64,000 bases of DNA from Clavibacter capsici (GTDB taxonomy: Bacteria > Actinomycetota > Actinomycetes > Actinomycetales > Microbacteriaceae). Positions 28,648 through 38,259 of this stretch are shown here, piece by piece; position 1 is the stretch's first letter, and the number at the start of each line of letters is the position of its first letter. Both the position numbers and the translations under genes were made by a program. The DNA is taken from NCBI RefSeq assembly GCF_001280205.1, contig NZ_CP012573.1, positions 1,860,001-1,924,000 of the forward strand, written 5' to 3'. The notes under the pieces were generated by a model. The model did not search any database, was not told where the DNA came from, and was given only the letters and a program-made list of their open reading frames with translations.

Positions 28648-29385
28648 TCAGGCCTCGCCGAAGCCGGACTCGATGAGCTCCACGAGCGCCGTGACGGCCT
28701 CCGCCGCGTCGTCGCCCGTCGCCTCGACCACGACGTGCGCCCCGCGGGTGAGGCCGAGGGCCATGACCCCGAGGAGCGACGCGGCGTTCTGGCCGTTGAC
28801 CGTGATAGCGGAGGAGTAGGCGGATGCGCGCGTGACGAAGTCCGCCGCGGGCCGCGCGTGGAGCCCGTCCCGGTTGACGAGGACCGCCTCCCCGCGCACG
28901 CTGCCCGAGCCGCCGCTCGCGGGAGCTGGCTCCGAGCCGTCGGACCGGGGATCCGGCGCGAGGCCCGCGTCGGCGTCCTCGGCCGCGTCGGCGCTCGCGG
29001 CCGAGGCGGCGGCCGCGGCCACGTCCTCCAGCGAGCCGCCCGTCTCGGCGGCGACGGCCGCGGCGACGGCGCCCTCGACGAGCGGGGCCCGCACCACGAC
29101 GACGCGGGAGGCGGCGTCCTCGTCGAGCATGTCGACGGCGGTCTCGGCCGTGAGGTACGCGGATCCCAGGTCGGCGAGCACGACGACGCCGTCGCCGCCC
29201 TCCGCCGCGGCGAGCGCCGCCGTCACCAGGTCGAAGCTCGTGCCGATGCCGGCGTCCTCGCGGGTGCCGTCGCCGGATCCGCCCGCGGGCACGAGCGCCA
29301 CCGTCGGCGCCATCTGGCGCGCGAGGTCGACGAGCCCGCGCGCGATCAGCGCGCTGTGCGAGACGAGGACGAGGCCGACGCTCAC
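28648..29385 (-). CDS. dhaM: Dihydroxyacetone kinase phosphotransfer subunit DhaM (EIIA-Man plus HPr domains)
   Basis: 245 residues from GTG 29385. Residues 1-130 form an EIIA-mannose-type domain with the phosphorylated His10 in GLVLVSHSALIARG. An Ala/Pro/Ser-rich linker of about 35 residues follows, then an HPr domain with His176 in GLHARPA. Unlike E. coli DhaM there is no enzyme I-like third domain. It passes PTS phosphate to DhaL-bound ADP. The start overlaps the dhaL stop (GTGA), so the operon is dhaK-dhaL-dhaM. Confidence 0.93.
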   Translation of the reverse strand: MSVGLVLVSHSALIARGLVDLARQMAPTVALVPAGGSGDGTREDAGIGTSFDLVTAALAAAEGGDGVVVLADLGSAYLTAETAVDMLDEDAASRVVVVRAPLVEGAVAAAVAAETGGSLEDVAAAAASAASADAAEDADAGLAPDPRSDGSEPAPASGGSGSVRGEAVLVNRDGLHARPAADFVTRASAYSSAITVNGQNAASLLGVMALGLTRGAHVVVEATGDDAAEAVTALVELIESGFGEA

Positions 29386-30035
29386 GAGCCGGACCCGTCG
29401 GCGTCGCGCGCGGTCGTGGCGGCCGCGCGGAGGATGAGGGCGGACGACTGCGCGCCCGGGTCCCGGTGGCCGATCGCGCGCTCCCCGAGGTAGGAGGCAC
29501 GGCCCTTGCGCGCGACGAGCGGCTCGGTCTCCCCCGCTCCGCGCTCGGCCGCGTCGGCCGCGGCGGACAGCGCCTCGGCCGCGCTGGAGCCGGCCTCCGC
29601 GGCGGCGCGCGCGGCCTCCGCGGCGGGGCCCCACGCGTCCACCATGGTCTTCTCGCCGCGCTCCGCCTTGCCGCGGAGCACGATGCCGCCGACCGCGGCC
29701 TCCAGCAGGTCGGCGATCGCGGACGCGTCGAGGGCGGCGCGGTCGGCGACGGCGGCCGACGCCTTGAGGTACGCGGTGCCGAGCAGCGGTCCGGACGCTC
29801 CCCCGACCGTGGAGATGAGCGTGGTGGCGATCGCCTTCAGCGCGTCGGCCGGACTCGCGTCGGTCGCGAGGCCGACGAGCTTCGCGGCCACAGCGCCGAA
29901 GCCGCGGTCGAGGTTCTCACCGTGGTCGCCGTCGCCGATCTCGCGGTCGAGGGCGATGAGCTGACCGCGCTGGTCGGCGACGACGCGCGCCGCCTCCGCG
30001 GTCCAGGAGACGATCCAGTCGGTCCCGAGTGCCAT
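29382..30035 (-). CDS. dhaL: Dihydroxyacetone kinase ADP-binding subunit DhaL
   Basis: 217 residues, all helical. The Mg/nucleotide site DREIGDGDHGENLDRGF supplies three acidic residues near residue 33, and GGASGPLLGTAYLKAS and GKAERGEKTMVDAWGP follow. A tightly bound ADP here is re-phosphorylated by DhaM and donates phosphate to dihydroxyacetone on DhaK. The start ATG is three bases after the dhaK stop, with GGGAGG inside the end of dhaK. Confidence 0.95.
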   Translation of the reverse strand: MALGTDWIVSWTAEAARVVADQRGQLIALDREIGDGDHGENLDRGFGAVAAKLVGLATDASPADALKAIATTLISTVGGASGPLLGTAYLKASAAVADRAALDASAIADLLEAAVGGIVLRGKAERGEKTMVDAWGPAAEAARAAAEAGSSAAEALSAAADAAERGAGETEPLVARKGRASYLGERAIGHRDPGAQSSALILRAAATTARDADGSGS

Positions 30036-30038
30036 GAG

Positions 30039-31039
30039 CTACCTCCCCCACCGCAGGGCGGCGGTCTGCACGGGTGAGTCCCACAGCTCGATGAGCTCGT
30101 CGTCGAGCAGCAGCACCGTGAGGGACAGTCCCTCCATGTCGAGGGCCGTCACGTAGTCTCCCACGAGGCTCCGGGCGACGGTCAGGCCGGCCTCGTGGAG
30201 CACGGCGGCCGCGCGGGCGTACGCGATGTGCAGCTCCGACAGCGGCGTCGCGCCCATCCCGTTCACGAGCAGGAGCACGCGGCTGCCCGCGGGCGCCGCG
30301 AGGTCCTCGAGCACGGGGTCCAGCAGGCGCTCGACGATGGCGTCGACCGGCTCGAGCGGCAGGCGCACGCGACCGGGCTCGCCGTGGATCCCGATGCCGA
30401 TCTCCATCTCGTCGTCCGCGAGCACGAAGCTCGGCTCGCCGGCGTGCGGGACGGTGCAGGCGCGGATGGCGACCCCCATGCTCCGCACCCGGGCGACCAC
30501 GCGCTCCGCGATCGCCGCGACGCCGTCGAGGTCGTCGCCGCGCTCGGCCGCGGCCCCGCCAGGCGCTCGACCAGCACCGTGCCCGCGACGCCCCGACGCC
30601 CGGCCGTGAAGAGCGAGTCGGTGACGGCGACGTCGTCGTCGACCACCACCGTCCGCACGCGCACCCCCTCGGCCTCCGCGAGCTCGGCCGCGGTCTCGAA
30701 GTTGAGGACGTCGCCCGTGTAGTTCTTCACGACGTGCAGCACGCCCGCGCCGGCGTCCACCGTGAGCGTCGCGGCGACGATGGGATCCGGCGTGGGGCTG
30801 GTGAAGACCGGCCCGGGCACGGCGGCGTCGAGCATGCCGTGGCCGACGAACCCGGTGTGCAGCGGCTCGTGCCCGCTGCCCCCGCCGCTGACGAGCGCGA
30901 CGCGGCCCGGCCGGGTGGGCGCGGCCCGGCGGACGTACAGCGGATCCGCGCTCAGCGTCACGAGGTCGGCGTGCGCCGCGGCGAACCCCGCGACCGCCTC
31001 CTCGGCGACGGTCCTCGGATCGTTGACCAGCTTCTTCAT
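30039..31039 (-). pseudogene. dhaK: Dihydroxyacetone kinase substrate-binding subunit DhaK, broken by a one-base deletion
   Basis: From ATG 31039 the product is a good DhaK ([34 protein letters not shown]) for about 161 residues to VLVERLAG. It then runs out of frame to a stop at 30263. The remaining half ([20 protein letters not shown]; catalytic-His segment [28 protein letters not shown]) continues in another frame to the stop at 30039. The break is at a run of four G on the minus strand (30554-30557), where five would restore one 333-residue protein. It is either a real null mutation, a phase-variable G tract or a sequencing error. Confidence 0.85.
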
Positions 31040-31259
31040 GCGGGCTCCTCGCGGGTCGCGGGCGGCGCGCGGGCCCCCGGGCGTCCGAGCCGGATCGAGG
31101 ACGGGACTCGGTCGGCGGCGACTCGGGTGCATGCCCAACATACGCCCGGGTCCCGGCGCGGCACAGGGCGGCGGGACCCTCACGGAGGGGCAGGGATCCG
31201 CGTCGCGCAGCGGCTCGCCGCGGCGGGATGCCCCGTTCACCGGCAGTAGATTGGGGCCA

Positions 31260-31273
31260 CCGCAATGTTGCGG
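31260..31273. promoter_or_regulatory. Palindrome CCGCAATGTTGCGG upstream of glpF
   Basis: Perfect 6+6 base inverted repeat with a two-base centre, 46 bases before the glpF start. It has the look of an operator for an IclR- or LacI-type repressor and is unlike the palindromes near glpD. The rest of 31040-31318 holds no gene and should contain the divergent promoters of dhaK and glpF. Confidence 0.5.
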
Positions 31274-31318
31274 CAGAGGTCGTACCCGCGCCTCGACGAA
31301 CGATCGGAGCACCACGCA

Positions 31319-32071
31319 GTGGATCTTGGAGTCATCTTCCTGTCGGAGACGGTGGGCACAGCCCTCCTCGTCCTCCTGGGATGCGGAGTCGTGGCGAACG
31401 TCGCGCTCATCAAGTCGAAGGGGCTCGCCGGCGGCACCCTCATGGTCAACTTCGGCTGGGGCCTCGCGGTCTTCGCCGGCGTCACCGTCTCGTACGCGTC
31501 CGGCGCCCACCTCAACCCGGCCGTCACGCTCGGCCTCCTCGCCGCCGGCAAGATCGACGACGTCGCGAGCGTCCCCGTCTACATCGCCGCCCAGATGGTC
31601 GGCGCGATCATCGGCGCCGTCTTCTGCTGGCTCGCCTACAAGCAGCACTTCGACGAGGAGCCCGATGCGGCCACCAAGCTCGGCGTCTTCTCGACCGGCC
31701 CGTCCATCCGCAACTACGCGTGGAACCTCGTCACCGAGATCATCGGCACGTTCGTGCTCGTCATCGTGATCCTCGGCTTCAGCCTCGCGAACAACCCCGA
31801 CGCGGACGCGGCGACCCCCGCCGGCCTCTCGGCGCTCGGCGCGATCCCCGTCGCCCTCCTCGTGGTCGGCATCGGCGCGTCCCTCGGCGGGCCGACCGGC
31901 TACGCCATCAACCCGGCCCGCGACCTGGGTCCGCGCATCGCGCACGCGATCCTCCCCATCAAGGGCAAGGGCGCGAGCGACTGGTCCTACGCCTGGGTCC
32001 CCGTCGTCGGCCCCGCCATCGGCGGCCTGCTCGCCGGCCTCGCGTCCTACGCGCTGCTCCCCATCCTCTAG
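31319..32071 (+). CDS. glpF: Glycerol uptake facilitator (aquaglyceroporin)
   Basis: 250 residues from GTG 31319 (GGAG nine bases upstream); an earlier in-frame ATG at 31265 overlaps the palindrome and adds non-typical sequence. Six membrane helices and two half-helices carry NPA motifs at Asn66 and Asn198. Arg201 lines the filter, and Asp202 after the second NPA marks the glycerol-conducting branch rather than water-only aquaporins. It lies 29 bases before glpK. Confidence 0.95.
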   Translation: MDLGVIFLSETVGTALLVLLGCGVVANVALIKSKGLAGGTLMVNFGWGLAVFAGVTVSYASGAHLNPAVTLGLLAAGKIDDVASVPVYIAAQMVGAIIGAVFCWLAYKQHFDEEPDAATKLGVFSTGPSIRNYAWNLVTEIIGTFVLVIVILGFSLANNPDADAATPAGLSALGAIPVALLVVGIGASLGGPTGYAINPARDLGPRIAHAILPIKGKGASDWSYAWVPVVGPAIGGLLAGLASYALLPIL

Positions 32072-32100
32072 ACCACCCGACCCCTCACAGGAGAGACCAC

Positions 32101-33618
32101 ATGAGCGAGAAGTACATCGTCGCCATCGACCAGGGCACCACCAGCACGCGGGCCATCGTCTTCGACCACGCCGGATCGATCGTGTCCACCGGCCAGCTCG
32201 AGCACGAGCAGATCTTCCCCCGCGCCGGCTGGGTCGAGCACGACCCCATGGAGATCTGGCGCAACACCCGCGAGGTCATCGGCCAGGCCCTGTCCAAGGC
32301 CGACATCACCCGCCACGACGTCGAGGCCGTCGGCATCACCAACCAGCGCGAGACCGCCGTCGTATGGGACCGCACCACGGGCAAGCCCGTCTACAACGCC
32401 ATCGTCTGGCAAGACACCCGCACCCAGAAGATCGTCGACCGCCTCGCGGCCGACGGCGGCGTCGAGCGCTTCAAGCCCACCGTCGGGCTCCCGCTCGCCA
32501 CCTACTTCTCGGGCACCAAGATCGTCTGGATCCTCGAGAACGTCGAGGGCGCCCGCGAGAAGGCCGAGGCCGGCGAGCTGATGTTCGGCACGACCGACAC
32601 CTGGGTCCTCTGGAACCTCACCGGCGGCACCGACGGCGGCGTCCACGTCACCGACGTGACCAACGCGTCGCGCACCCTCTTCATGGACCTCGAGACCCTC
32701 CAGTGGGACGACGAGATCCTGAAGGCGTTCGACGTGCCGCGCTCGATGCTCCCCGAGATCAAGAGCTCCTCCGAGGTCTACGGCCAGGTCGAGTCCTCCA
32801 GCCTCCTGCGCGAGGTGCCCATCGCGGGCATCCTGGGCGACCAGCAGGCCGCCACGTTCGGCCAGGCGGCGTTCGACCAGGGCGAGTCGAAGAACACGTA
32901 CGGCACCGGCAACTTCCTGATCTTCAACACCGGCACCGACATCATCCACTCGCAGAACGGCCTCCTCACCACCCTCGGCTACAAGCTGGGCGACGCCGAG
33001 CCGCACTACGCGCTCGAGGGGTCCATCGCCGTCACGGGCTCGCTCGTGCAGTGGATGCGCGACAACCTCGGCCTCGTGTCGAGCGCCGCGGAGATCGAGA
33101 CGCTCGCCGCCACGGTCGAGGACAACGGCGGCGTGTACTTCGTCCCCGCCTTCTCCGGCCTCTTCGCGCCCTACTGGCGCTCGGACGCGCGCGGTGCGCT
33201 CGTCGGCCTCACGCGCTTCGTCAACAAGGGCCACATCGCCCGCGCGGCGCTGGAGGCCACGGCCTTCCAGACGCGCGAGGTGCTCGACGCGGTCAACGCC
33301 GACTCCGGCGTCGACCTCACGGAGCTCAAGGTGGACGGCGGGATGATCGCCAACAACCTGCTCATGCAGTTCCAGGCCGACATCCTCGGCGTCCCGGTCG
33401 TCCGCCCCGTCGTCGCGGAGACCACCGCGCTCGGCGCCGCGTACGCCGCGGGCCTCGCCGTCGGGTTCTGGAAGGACCTCGACGACCTCCGCAGCAACTG
33501 GCAGGAGGACAGCCGCTGGACGCCGGACATGGACGACGCCGAGCGCGAGCGCCAGCTGCGCCTGTGGAAGAAGGCCGTGACGAAGACCTTCGACTGGGTC
33601 GACGAGGACGTTCAGTAG
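32101..33618 (+). CDS. glpK: Glycerol kinase
   Basis: 505 residues, FGGY family. It phosphorylates glycerol, so trapping what GlpF admits. Visible are the N-terminal ATP loop [55 protein letters not shown], and the glycerol/ATP-site segments [12 protein letters not shown] and [18 protein letters not shown]. It starts at ATG 32101 with GGAGAG upstream. Confidence 0.98.
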   Translation: MSEKYIVAIDQGTTSTRAIVFDHAGSIVSTGQLEHEQIFPRAGWVEHDPMEIWRNTREVIGQALSKADITRHDVEAVGITNQRETAVVWDRTTGKPVYNAIVWQDTRTQKIVDRLAADGGVERFKPTVGLPLATYFSGTKIVWILENVEGAREKAEAGELMFGTTDTWVLWNLTGGTDGGVHVTDVTNASRTLFMDLETLQWDDEILKAFDVPRSMLPEIKSSSEVYGQVESSSLLREVPIAGILGDQQAATFGQAAFDQGESKNTYGTGNFLIFNTGTDIIHSQNGLLTTLGYKLGDAEPHYALEGSIAVTGSLVQWMRDNLGLVSSAAEIETLAATVEDNGGVYFVPAFSGLFAPYWRSDARGALVGLTRFVNKGHIARAALEATAFQTREVLDAVNADSGVDLTELKVDGGMIANNLLMQFQADILGVPVVRPVVAETTALGAAYAAGLAVGFWKDLDDLRSNWQEDSRWTPDMDDAERERQLRLWKKAVTKTFDWVDEDVQ

Positions 33619-33634
33619 ACCGCGTCCGCACGAT

Positions 33635-33671
33635 CCGCACGCCCCGTCGCCCTCGGTGACGGGGCGTGCGG
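33635..33671 (+). terminator. Hairpin after glpK
   Basis: A perfect 14 bp stem (arms 33635-33648 and 33658-33671, core GCACGCCCCGTC) with a nine-base loop lies 17 bases past the glpK stop and before the convergent SRAP gene. It may serve both strands. Confidence 0.75.
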
Positions 33672-33709
33672 CGTCTCCGGGCGACTCGCGGCCCGGCCCG
33701 GTCGGCGGA

Positions 33710-34456
33710 TCAGATCAGCGTCGGCTGCCCGCCGGCCTCCGGCGCGTCGCCCAGCGGCTCGACGAGGTCCGGCCCGTCGTTGCGCACGCTGTTCACGCGG
33801 GTGGACACGAGCCGCGGCACGAGGTGCGGCTCCGGCAGCGACCCGAGCAGGTGCCGCACGTCGTCGACGGCCGTCGTGCCCGCGTCGAGCCAGTCGTCCA
33901 GGCGGTCGGGCGGGACGATGACCGGCGTGCGGTCGTGGATGTGCCCGAGCGCGTCGCTCGCGGCCGAGGTGATGATGGCGAGGCTCCGGAGCCAGGCGCC
34001 GGGCTCCCCGTCGGCGACCGCGGGATCGCGCCAGTGCTCGTACACGGCGGCGAAGGCCAGCGGCCGCTCGTCCTCCCCGTGCAGGTAGACGGGCTGCTTC
34101 CCCGCCGCGGTCGCCTGCCACTCGTAGTACCCGTCCGCGGGCACGACGGCGCGCCGGGTGAGCACGGCCTTCCGGAACGTCGGCTTCTCGGTCACCGTCT
34201 CGACGCGCGCGTTGATGAGCGGCGGGCCCTGCCGGGTCCTCGCCCACGGCGGCACGATCCCCCACCGGGCGTCGGTCAGCACGCGGTGGACAGGTCCGTC
34301 GGCGTCGTCGCGCGGTCGCCGGTCGGCGACCATCCTCACCGTGGTCGTCGGGGCCACGTTCCAGGACGGCGGCGGATCCCCGCCCTCGACGTCGTCGACC
34401 GACCACTCCCCGACGAGGTCGCCCGTCGCCCGCGCCACCACGAATCTCCCGCACAT
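33710..34456 (-). CDS. SOS response-associated peptidase family protein (SRAP, HMCES/YedK-like)
   Basis: 248 residues. It crosslinks to abasic sites in single-stranded DNA and shields them. Initiator-adjacent Cys2 in MCGRFVV becomes the reactive N-terminal cysteine after Met removal. NARVETV supplies the Asn, VPADGYYEW the catalytic Glu and HDRTPVIV the His. Length is normal. It sits alone between glpK and trpD on the minus strand. Confidence 0.94.
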   Translation of the reverse strand: MCGRFVVARATGDLVGEWSVDDVEGGDPPPSWNVAPTTTVRMVADRRPRDDADGPVHRVLTDARWGIVPPWARTRQGPPLINARVETVTEKPTFRKAVLTRRAVVPADGYYEWQATAAGKQPVYLHGEDERPLAFAAVYEHWRDPAVADGEPGAWLRSLAIITSAASDALGHIHDRTPVIVPPDRLDDWLDAGTTAVDDVRHLLGSLPEPHLVPRLVSTRVNSVRNDGPDLVEPLGDAPEAGGQPTLI

Positions 34457-34502
34457 GCGCCCATCATCCCCCGCACCCGCGACGTCGTCCGGGCGGCGTG
34501 GA

Positions 34503-35558
34503 TCACGCCCGGGTGGCGGCGCCCCACTCCTCGAGCTTGGCGGCCGCGCGGCCCGAGTCGACGGCGTCCGCGGCGACGGCGAGCTTCTCCCGGAGGCGTC
34601 GCGCCATCGGCTGCTGCACGCGGGTCGGGTCGTCCATCAGGTCGAAGGCCTCCAGCCCCGCCGCCGCGTTGAGCAGCACCACGTCGCGCTCGGGCCCGGG
34701 CTCGCCGGCCAGCACGCGCCGGATCACGTCCGCGTTCCCCTCCGGCCCCGTGCCGAGGAGCGCCTCGATGGGCGCGCGCGGGATCCCGAGCTCCAGCGGG
34801 TCGAGGTCGTGCTCCGTGACCGCGCCGCGGCTGACCTCCCAGATGTGGCTGTGCCCGGTGGTCGTCAGCTTGTCGATCCCGTCGTCCCCCCGGTAGACCA
34901 GCGCGGTGGCCCCGCGGGTGCGGAACACGCCGACGAGCAGCGGGACGCGGGAGAGGTCGGCGACGCCCACCGCGGAGGCCTCCGGACGCGCCGGGTTGCA
35001 GAGCGGCCCGAGCACGTTGAAGAGGGTCGAGATGCCGAGCTCCCGACGCGTCGCGGCGGCGTGCCGGAAGCCGGGGTGGAAGAGGGCGGCGTGCGCGTAG
35101 GTGATGCCCGTCTCGCGGAGCACCTCCGCGACGCGCTCGGGCGCGATCGTGAGGTCGACGCCCAGCGCGGTCAGCACGTCCGACGCGCCCGACGACGAGC
35201 TCGCCCCGCGGTTCCCGTGCTTCACGACCGGGACGCCCGTCGAGGCCGCGATGACGGACGCCGCGGACGAGATGTTGAGGACGGCGCCGTAAGGGTCCCC
35301 TCCCGTGCCCACGATGTCGAGCGCGCGCGGGTCGACGTCGAGCGGCAGCGCGTCCTCGAGCACCGCGTCGCGGAACCCGACGATCTCGTCGACCGTCTCC
35401 CCGGAGGCGCGGAGGGCCACCAGCAGGCCGCCCAGCTGCGCGGGAGTGGCCTCGCCGCGCATCACCTGGCGCATGGCCCACGTGGACTCGGACACCGACA
35501 GGTGGCGCCCCTCGATCAACGTCGTGATGAGGGCGGGCCAGGTGGGGGCGGAGGGCAT
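34503..35558 (-). CDS. trpD: Anthranilate phosphoribosyltransferase
   Basis: 351 residues. It joins anthranilate and PRPP in tryptophan synthesis. The PRPP loop is DIVGTGGDPYGAVLNIS, VVKHGNRGASSSSG follows, and FHPGFRHAAATRRELGISTLFNVLGPLCNPA is the conserved anthranilate-binding block. It lies apart from other trp genes and is divergent from ctaE, an arrangement conserved in many actinobacteria. Confidence 0.97.
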   Translation of the reverse strand: MPSAPTWPALITTLIEGRHLSVSESTWAMRQVMRGEATPAQLGGLLVALRASGETVDEIVGFRDAVLEDALPLDVDPRALDIVGTGGDPYGAVLNISSAASVIAASTGVPVVKHGNRGASSSSGASDVLTALGVDLTIAPERVAEVLRETGITYAHAALFHPGFRHAAATRRELGISTLFNVLGPLCNPARPEASAVGVADLSRVPLLVGVFRTRGATALVYRGDDGIDKLTTTGHSHIWEVSRGAVTEHDLDPLELGIPRAPIEALLGTGPEGNADVIRRVLAGEPGPERDVVLLNAAAGLEAFDLMDDPTRVQQPMARRLREKLAVAADAVDSGRAAAKLEEWGAATRA

Positions 35559-35638
35559 GCGGATCAGCCTAACGAGAGGCTGGATCGGATCTCACGGGCG
35601 GCCCGGGTGGGCATCGGGCGTCGTCGGCCTGGGTCATA

Positions 35639-36277
35639 ATGGAACCTGTGACGACCACCTCAATCTCCCCTGCATCCACCGCGCCGGTGGTGAACCGGCC
35701 GAACACGGTCGCCGTCGGCACCATCGTGTGGCTCGGCAGCGAGGTGATGTTCTTCGCGGGCCTCTTCGCGATCTACTTCACCCTCCGCTCCACGTCCGGC
35801 GCCCTCTGGGAGTTCGAGGCCGGCCGCCTCAACGTGCCCTTCTCCCTCGTGAACACGCTCATCCTCGTGTCGAGCTCGTTCACCTGCCAGTTCGGCGTCT
35901 TCGCGGCGGAGCGCCTGCAGGCGCGGGCCACCGGCTGGAAGCCCAGCCAGTGGGGCACGGTCGAGTGGTTCTTCCTCACGTACGCCCTCGGCGCGATCTT
36001 CGTCGTCGGCCAGATCTTCGAGTACGCCACCCTCGTCACCGAGGGCATCACGCTCAGCAGCAACGCCTACGGCTCGGCGTTCTACATGACCACCGGCTTC
36101 CACGGCCTCCACGTCACGGGCGGCCTCATCGCCTTCCTCCTCGTCATCGGGCGCATCTTCGCCGTCCGGTCCATGGGGCACAGGGAGGCGACGAGCGCCA
36201 TCGTCGTGTCCTACTACTGGCACTTCGTCGACGTGGTCTGGATCGGGCTCTTCCTGGTCATCTACGTCCTCAAATAG
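35639..36277 (+). CDS. ctaE: Cytochrome c oxidase subunit III
   Basis: 212 residues from ATG 35639, or 209 from GTG 35648, which would begin MTTTSIS as in relatives. Five membrane segments are visible ([21 protein letters not shown] first; [20 protein letters not shown] last) with the conserved FHGLHVTGG loop. No ribosome site precedes either start. A -10-like CATAAT at 35635-35640 would place transcription start close to the GTG, so a leaderless mRNA is possible. First gene of ctaE-qcrC-qcrA-qcrB. Confidence 0.95.
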   Translation: MEPVTTTSISPASTAPVVNRPNTVAVGTIVWLGSEVMFFAGLFAIYFTLRSTSGALWEFEAGRLNVPFSLVNTLILVSSSFTCQFGVFAAERLQARATGWKPSQWGTVEWFFLTYALGAIFVVGQIFEYATLVTEGITLSSNAYGSAFYMTTGFHGLHVTGGLIAFLLVIGRIFAVRSMGHREATSAIVVSYYWHFVDVVWIGLFLVIYVLK

Positions 36278-36303
36278 CACCGAGCGGGAGCAACAACCAC
36301 AGC

Positions 36304-37104
36304 ATGAGCACCACGACAGCACGCGCCCGCCGCACCGGCCGCCGCAGCCCCCTGACCACCGTCGCCCTCCTCGCGATCGGCCTGCTCTTCACGGGTGGCG
36401 CCTACGCGCTGATCCAGACGGGCACCGCATCCGCGGAGGTCGACCTCAAGTCCGCGCAGACCATCGACGAGGGCCAGAAGCTCTTCGGGTCGAACTGCGC
36501 CACCTGCCACGGCATGGACGCGACCGGCACGGGCGTCGCCCCGAGCCTCATCGGCGTCGGCGCCGCCTCCGTCGACTTCCAGGTCGGCACCGGCCGCATG
36601 CCCCTCCAGGGCACCACGGTCCAGGCGGAGGAGAAGCCGACGCAGTTCACGGACGACCAGGTCAAGGAGCTCGCCGCCTACGTCGCCTCGCTCGCCCCCG
36701 GACCGGCGATCCCGGCCAGCCAGTACCTCGACGGGCAGGGTGATCCCTCGAACGGCGCCGAGCTCTTCCGCATCAACTGCGCCATGTGCCACAACGTAGC
36801 GGGGGCCGGAGGCGCCCTCACCGAGGCGAAGTTCGCCCCGAGCCTCAAGGGCGTGGACCCGGTGCACATCTACGAGGCCATGGTCACCGGCCCGCAGAAC
36901 ATGCCGGTCTTCAACGACACCAACATCTCCCCCGAGGACAAGCGCGACATCATCACGTCGCTCCAGTACATCGAGCAGAACAGCAACGTCGGCGGCGCGG
37001 ACCTCGGCGGGCTCGGCCCGGTCTCCGAGGGGCTGTTCATGTGGATCTTCGGCCTCGGCGGCATCGTCGCCCTGACCGTGTGGCTCACGGCCCGGTCCAA
37101 CTGA
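36304..37104 (+). CDS. qcrC: Cytochrome bc1 complex diheme cytochrome c subunit QcrC
   Basis: 266 residues. The N-terminal membrane anchor (residues 19-38) is followed by two c-type heme domains with CATCH at 65-69 and CAMCH at 159-163, then a C-terminal membrane helix (FMWIFGLGGIVALTVWL). Actinobacteria lack soluble cytochrome c; this fixed diheme subunit carries electrons from bc1 straight to the aa3 oxidase in a supercomplex. It lies 26 bases after ctaE. Confidence 0.96.
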   Translation: MSTTTARARRTGRRSPLTTVALLAIGLLFTGGAYALIQTGTASAEVDLKSAQTIDEGQKLFGSNCATCHGMDATGTGVAPSLIGVGAASVDFQVGTGRMPLQGTTVQAEEKPTQFTDDQVKELAAYVASLAPGPAIPASQYLDGQGDPSNGAELFRINCAMCHNVAGAGGALTEAKFAPSLKGVDPVHIYEAMVTGPQNMPVFNDTNISPEDKRDIITSLQYIEQNSNVGGADLGGLGPVSEGLFMWIFGLGGIVALTVWLTARSN

Positions 37105-37149
37105 CGCCCGCATCGATGACACGCACCAGAACACACGAGAGGCACGCAC

Positions 37150-38259
37150 ATGGCACACGACGATAAGGACGAGTCGGGCGTCGTCCCCGCGGGCTACGAC
37201 GCCGGCGAGCTCGAGTCCGCCGGCCGTGACGTCGTCCTCCCGGGCGGCACCGCCGTCGCCACGCGCGACGCGTTCCCGAACCCCGGCTTCCCGGAGCACC
37301 GCCTCCGCGTCACCGACAAGGACCCGAAGAAGGCGCGGACGGCCGAGCGCGTCGTCTACACCTGGTTCTACCTGTCCATCGTCGGCAGCGTGTTCGCCAT
37401 CGGGGCCTACTTCGGCTTCCCGATCTACGCGGACGACCCGGGCAGCGTGCGCCTCAACAACCTGTTCCTCGGCGTCGGCATCGCGCTCGCGCTGCTGAGC
37501 CTCGGCATCGGCGCCATCCACTGGTCGAAGGCGCTCATGAGCGACCACGAGCTGATCGACGAGCGCCACCCGCAGGGCGGCTCTCCCGCCACGCAGGCCC
37601 GCGCGGTCGAGATCTTCGCCCAGGCGAACGAGGAGTCCGGCTTCGGCCGCCGCTCGCTCATCCGCAACAGCCTCATCGGCGCCCTGGTCGCGTTCCCGCT
37701 CCCGGCGGTCGTGCTCTTCCGCGACCTCTACCCGGGCAGCGCTGAGGAGCCCGCCTCCGCCCTCAGCCACACGCTGTGGAAGAAGGGCGAGGTCCTCACC
37801 CGCGATCCGTCCGGCACGCCCATCAAGGCGTCCGACGTGACGATCGGCTCCGCGTTCCACGTCATCCCCGCGTCCCTCATGGATCTCGAGGAGGGCAAGC
37901 TCGAGGAGAAGGCCAAGGCCGCCGTGCTGCTCATGCGCCTGCGCCCCGAGGACCTCGTCGAGACGCCCGAGCGCAAGGGCTGGTCCTACGACGGGATCGT
38001 CGCCTACTCGAAGGTCTGCACGCACGTGGGTTGCCCGGTGGCGCTCTACGAGCAGCAGACGCACCACCTGCTCTGCCCCTGCCACCAGTCCCAGTTCGAC
38101 GTGACCAACCACTGCGAGGTCATCTTCGGACCGGCCAAGCGGCCCCTGCCGCAGCTGCCCATCGCCGTCAACGACGAGGGCTACCTCATTGCACAGAGTG
38201 ATTTCACCGAGCCCGTAGGGGCGAGTTTCTGGGAGCGTCGTGGTGACTACAACAGCTGA
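37150..38259 (+). CDS. qcrA: Rieske iron-sulfur subunit QcrA of the cytochrome bc1 complex
   Basis: 369 residues. Three N-terminal membrane helices (about residues 70-95, 104-125 and 178-195) are typical of the actinobacterial form, against one in proteobacteria. The 2Fe-2S ligands lie in SKVCTHVGCPVALYEQ and LLCPCHQSQFDV. The end GASFWERR is characteristic. Its last 20 bases overlap qcrB. Confidence 0.97.
   Translation: MAHDDKDESGVVPAGYDAGELESAGRDVVLPGGTAVATRDAFPNPGFPEHRLRVTDKDPKKARTAERVVYTWFYLSIVGSVFAIGAYFGFPIYADDPGSVRLNNLFLGVGIALALLSLGIGAIHWSKALMSDHELIDERHPQGGSPATQARAVEIFAQANEESGFGRRSLIRNSLIGALVAFPLPAVVLFRDLYPGSAEEPASALSHTLWKKGEVLTRDPSGTPIKASDVTIGSAFHVIPASLMDLEEGKLEEKAKAAVLLMRLRPEDLVETPERKGWSYDGIVAYSKVCTHVGCPVALYEQQTHHLLCPCHQSQFDVTNHCEVIFGPAKRPLPQLPIAVNDEGYLIAQSDFTEPVGASFWERRGDYNS

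Noticed and set aside
28648-31039. dha genes as recent foreign acquisition
   Set aside because: GC content and codon use look like the surroundings, and the frameshift alone does not show transfer.
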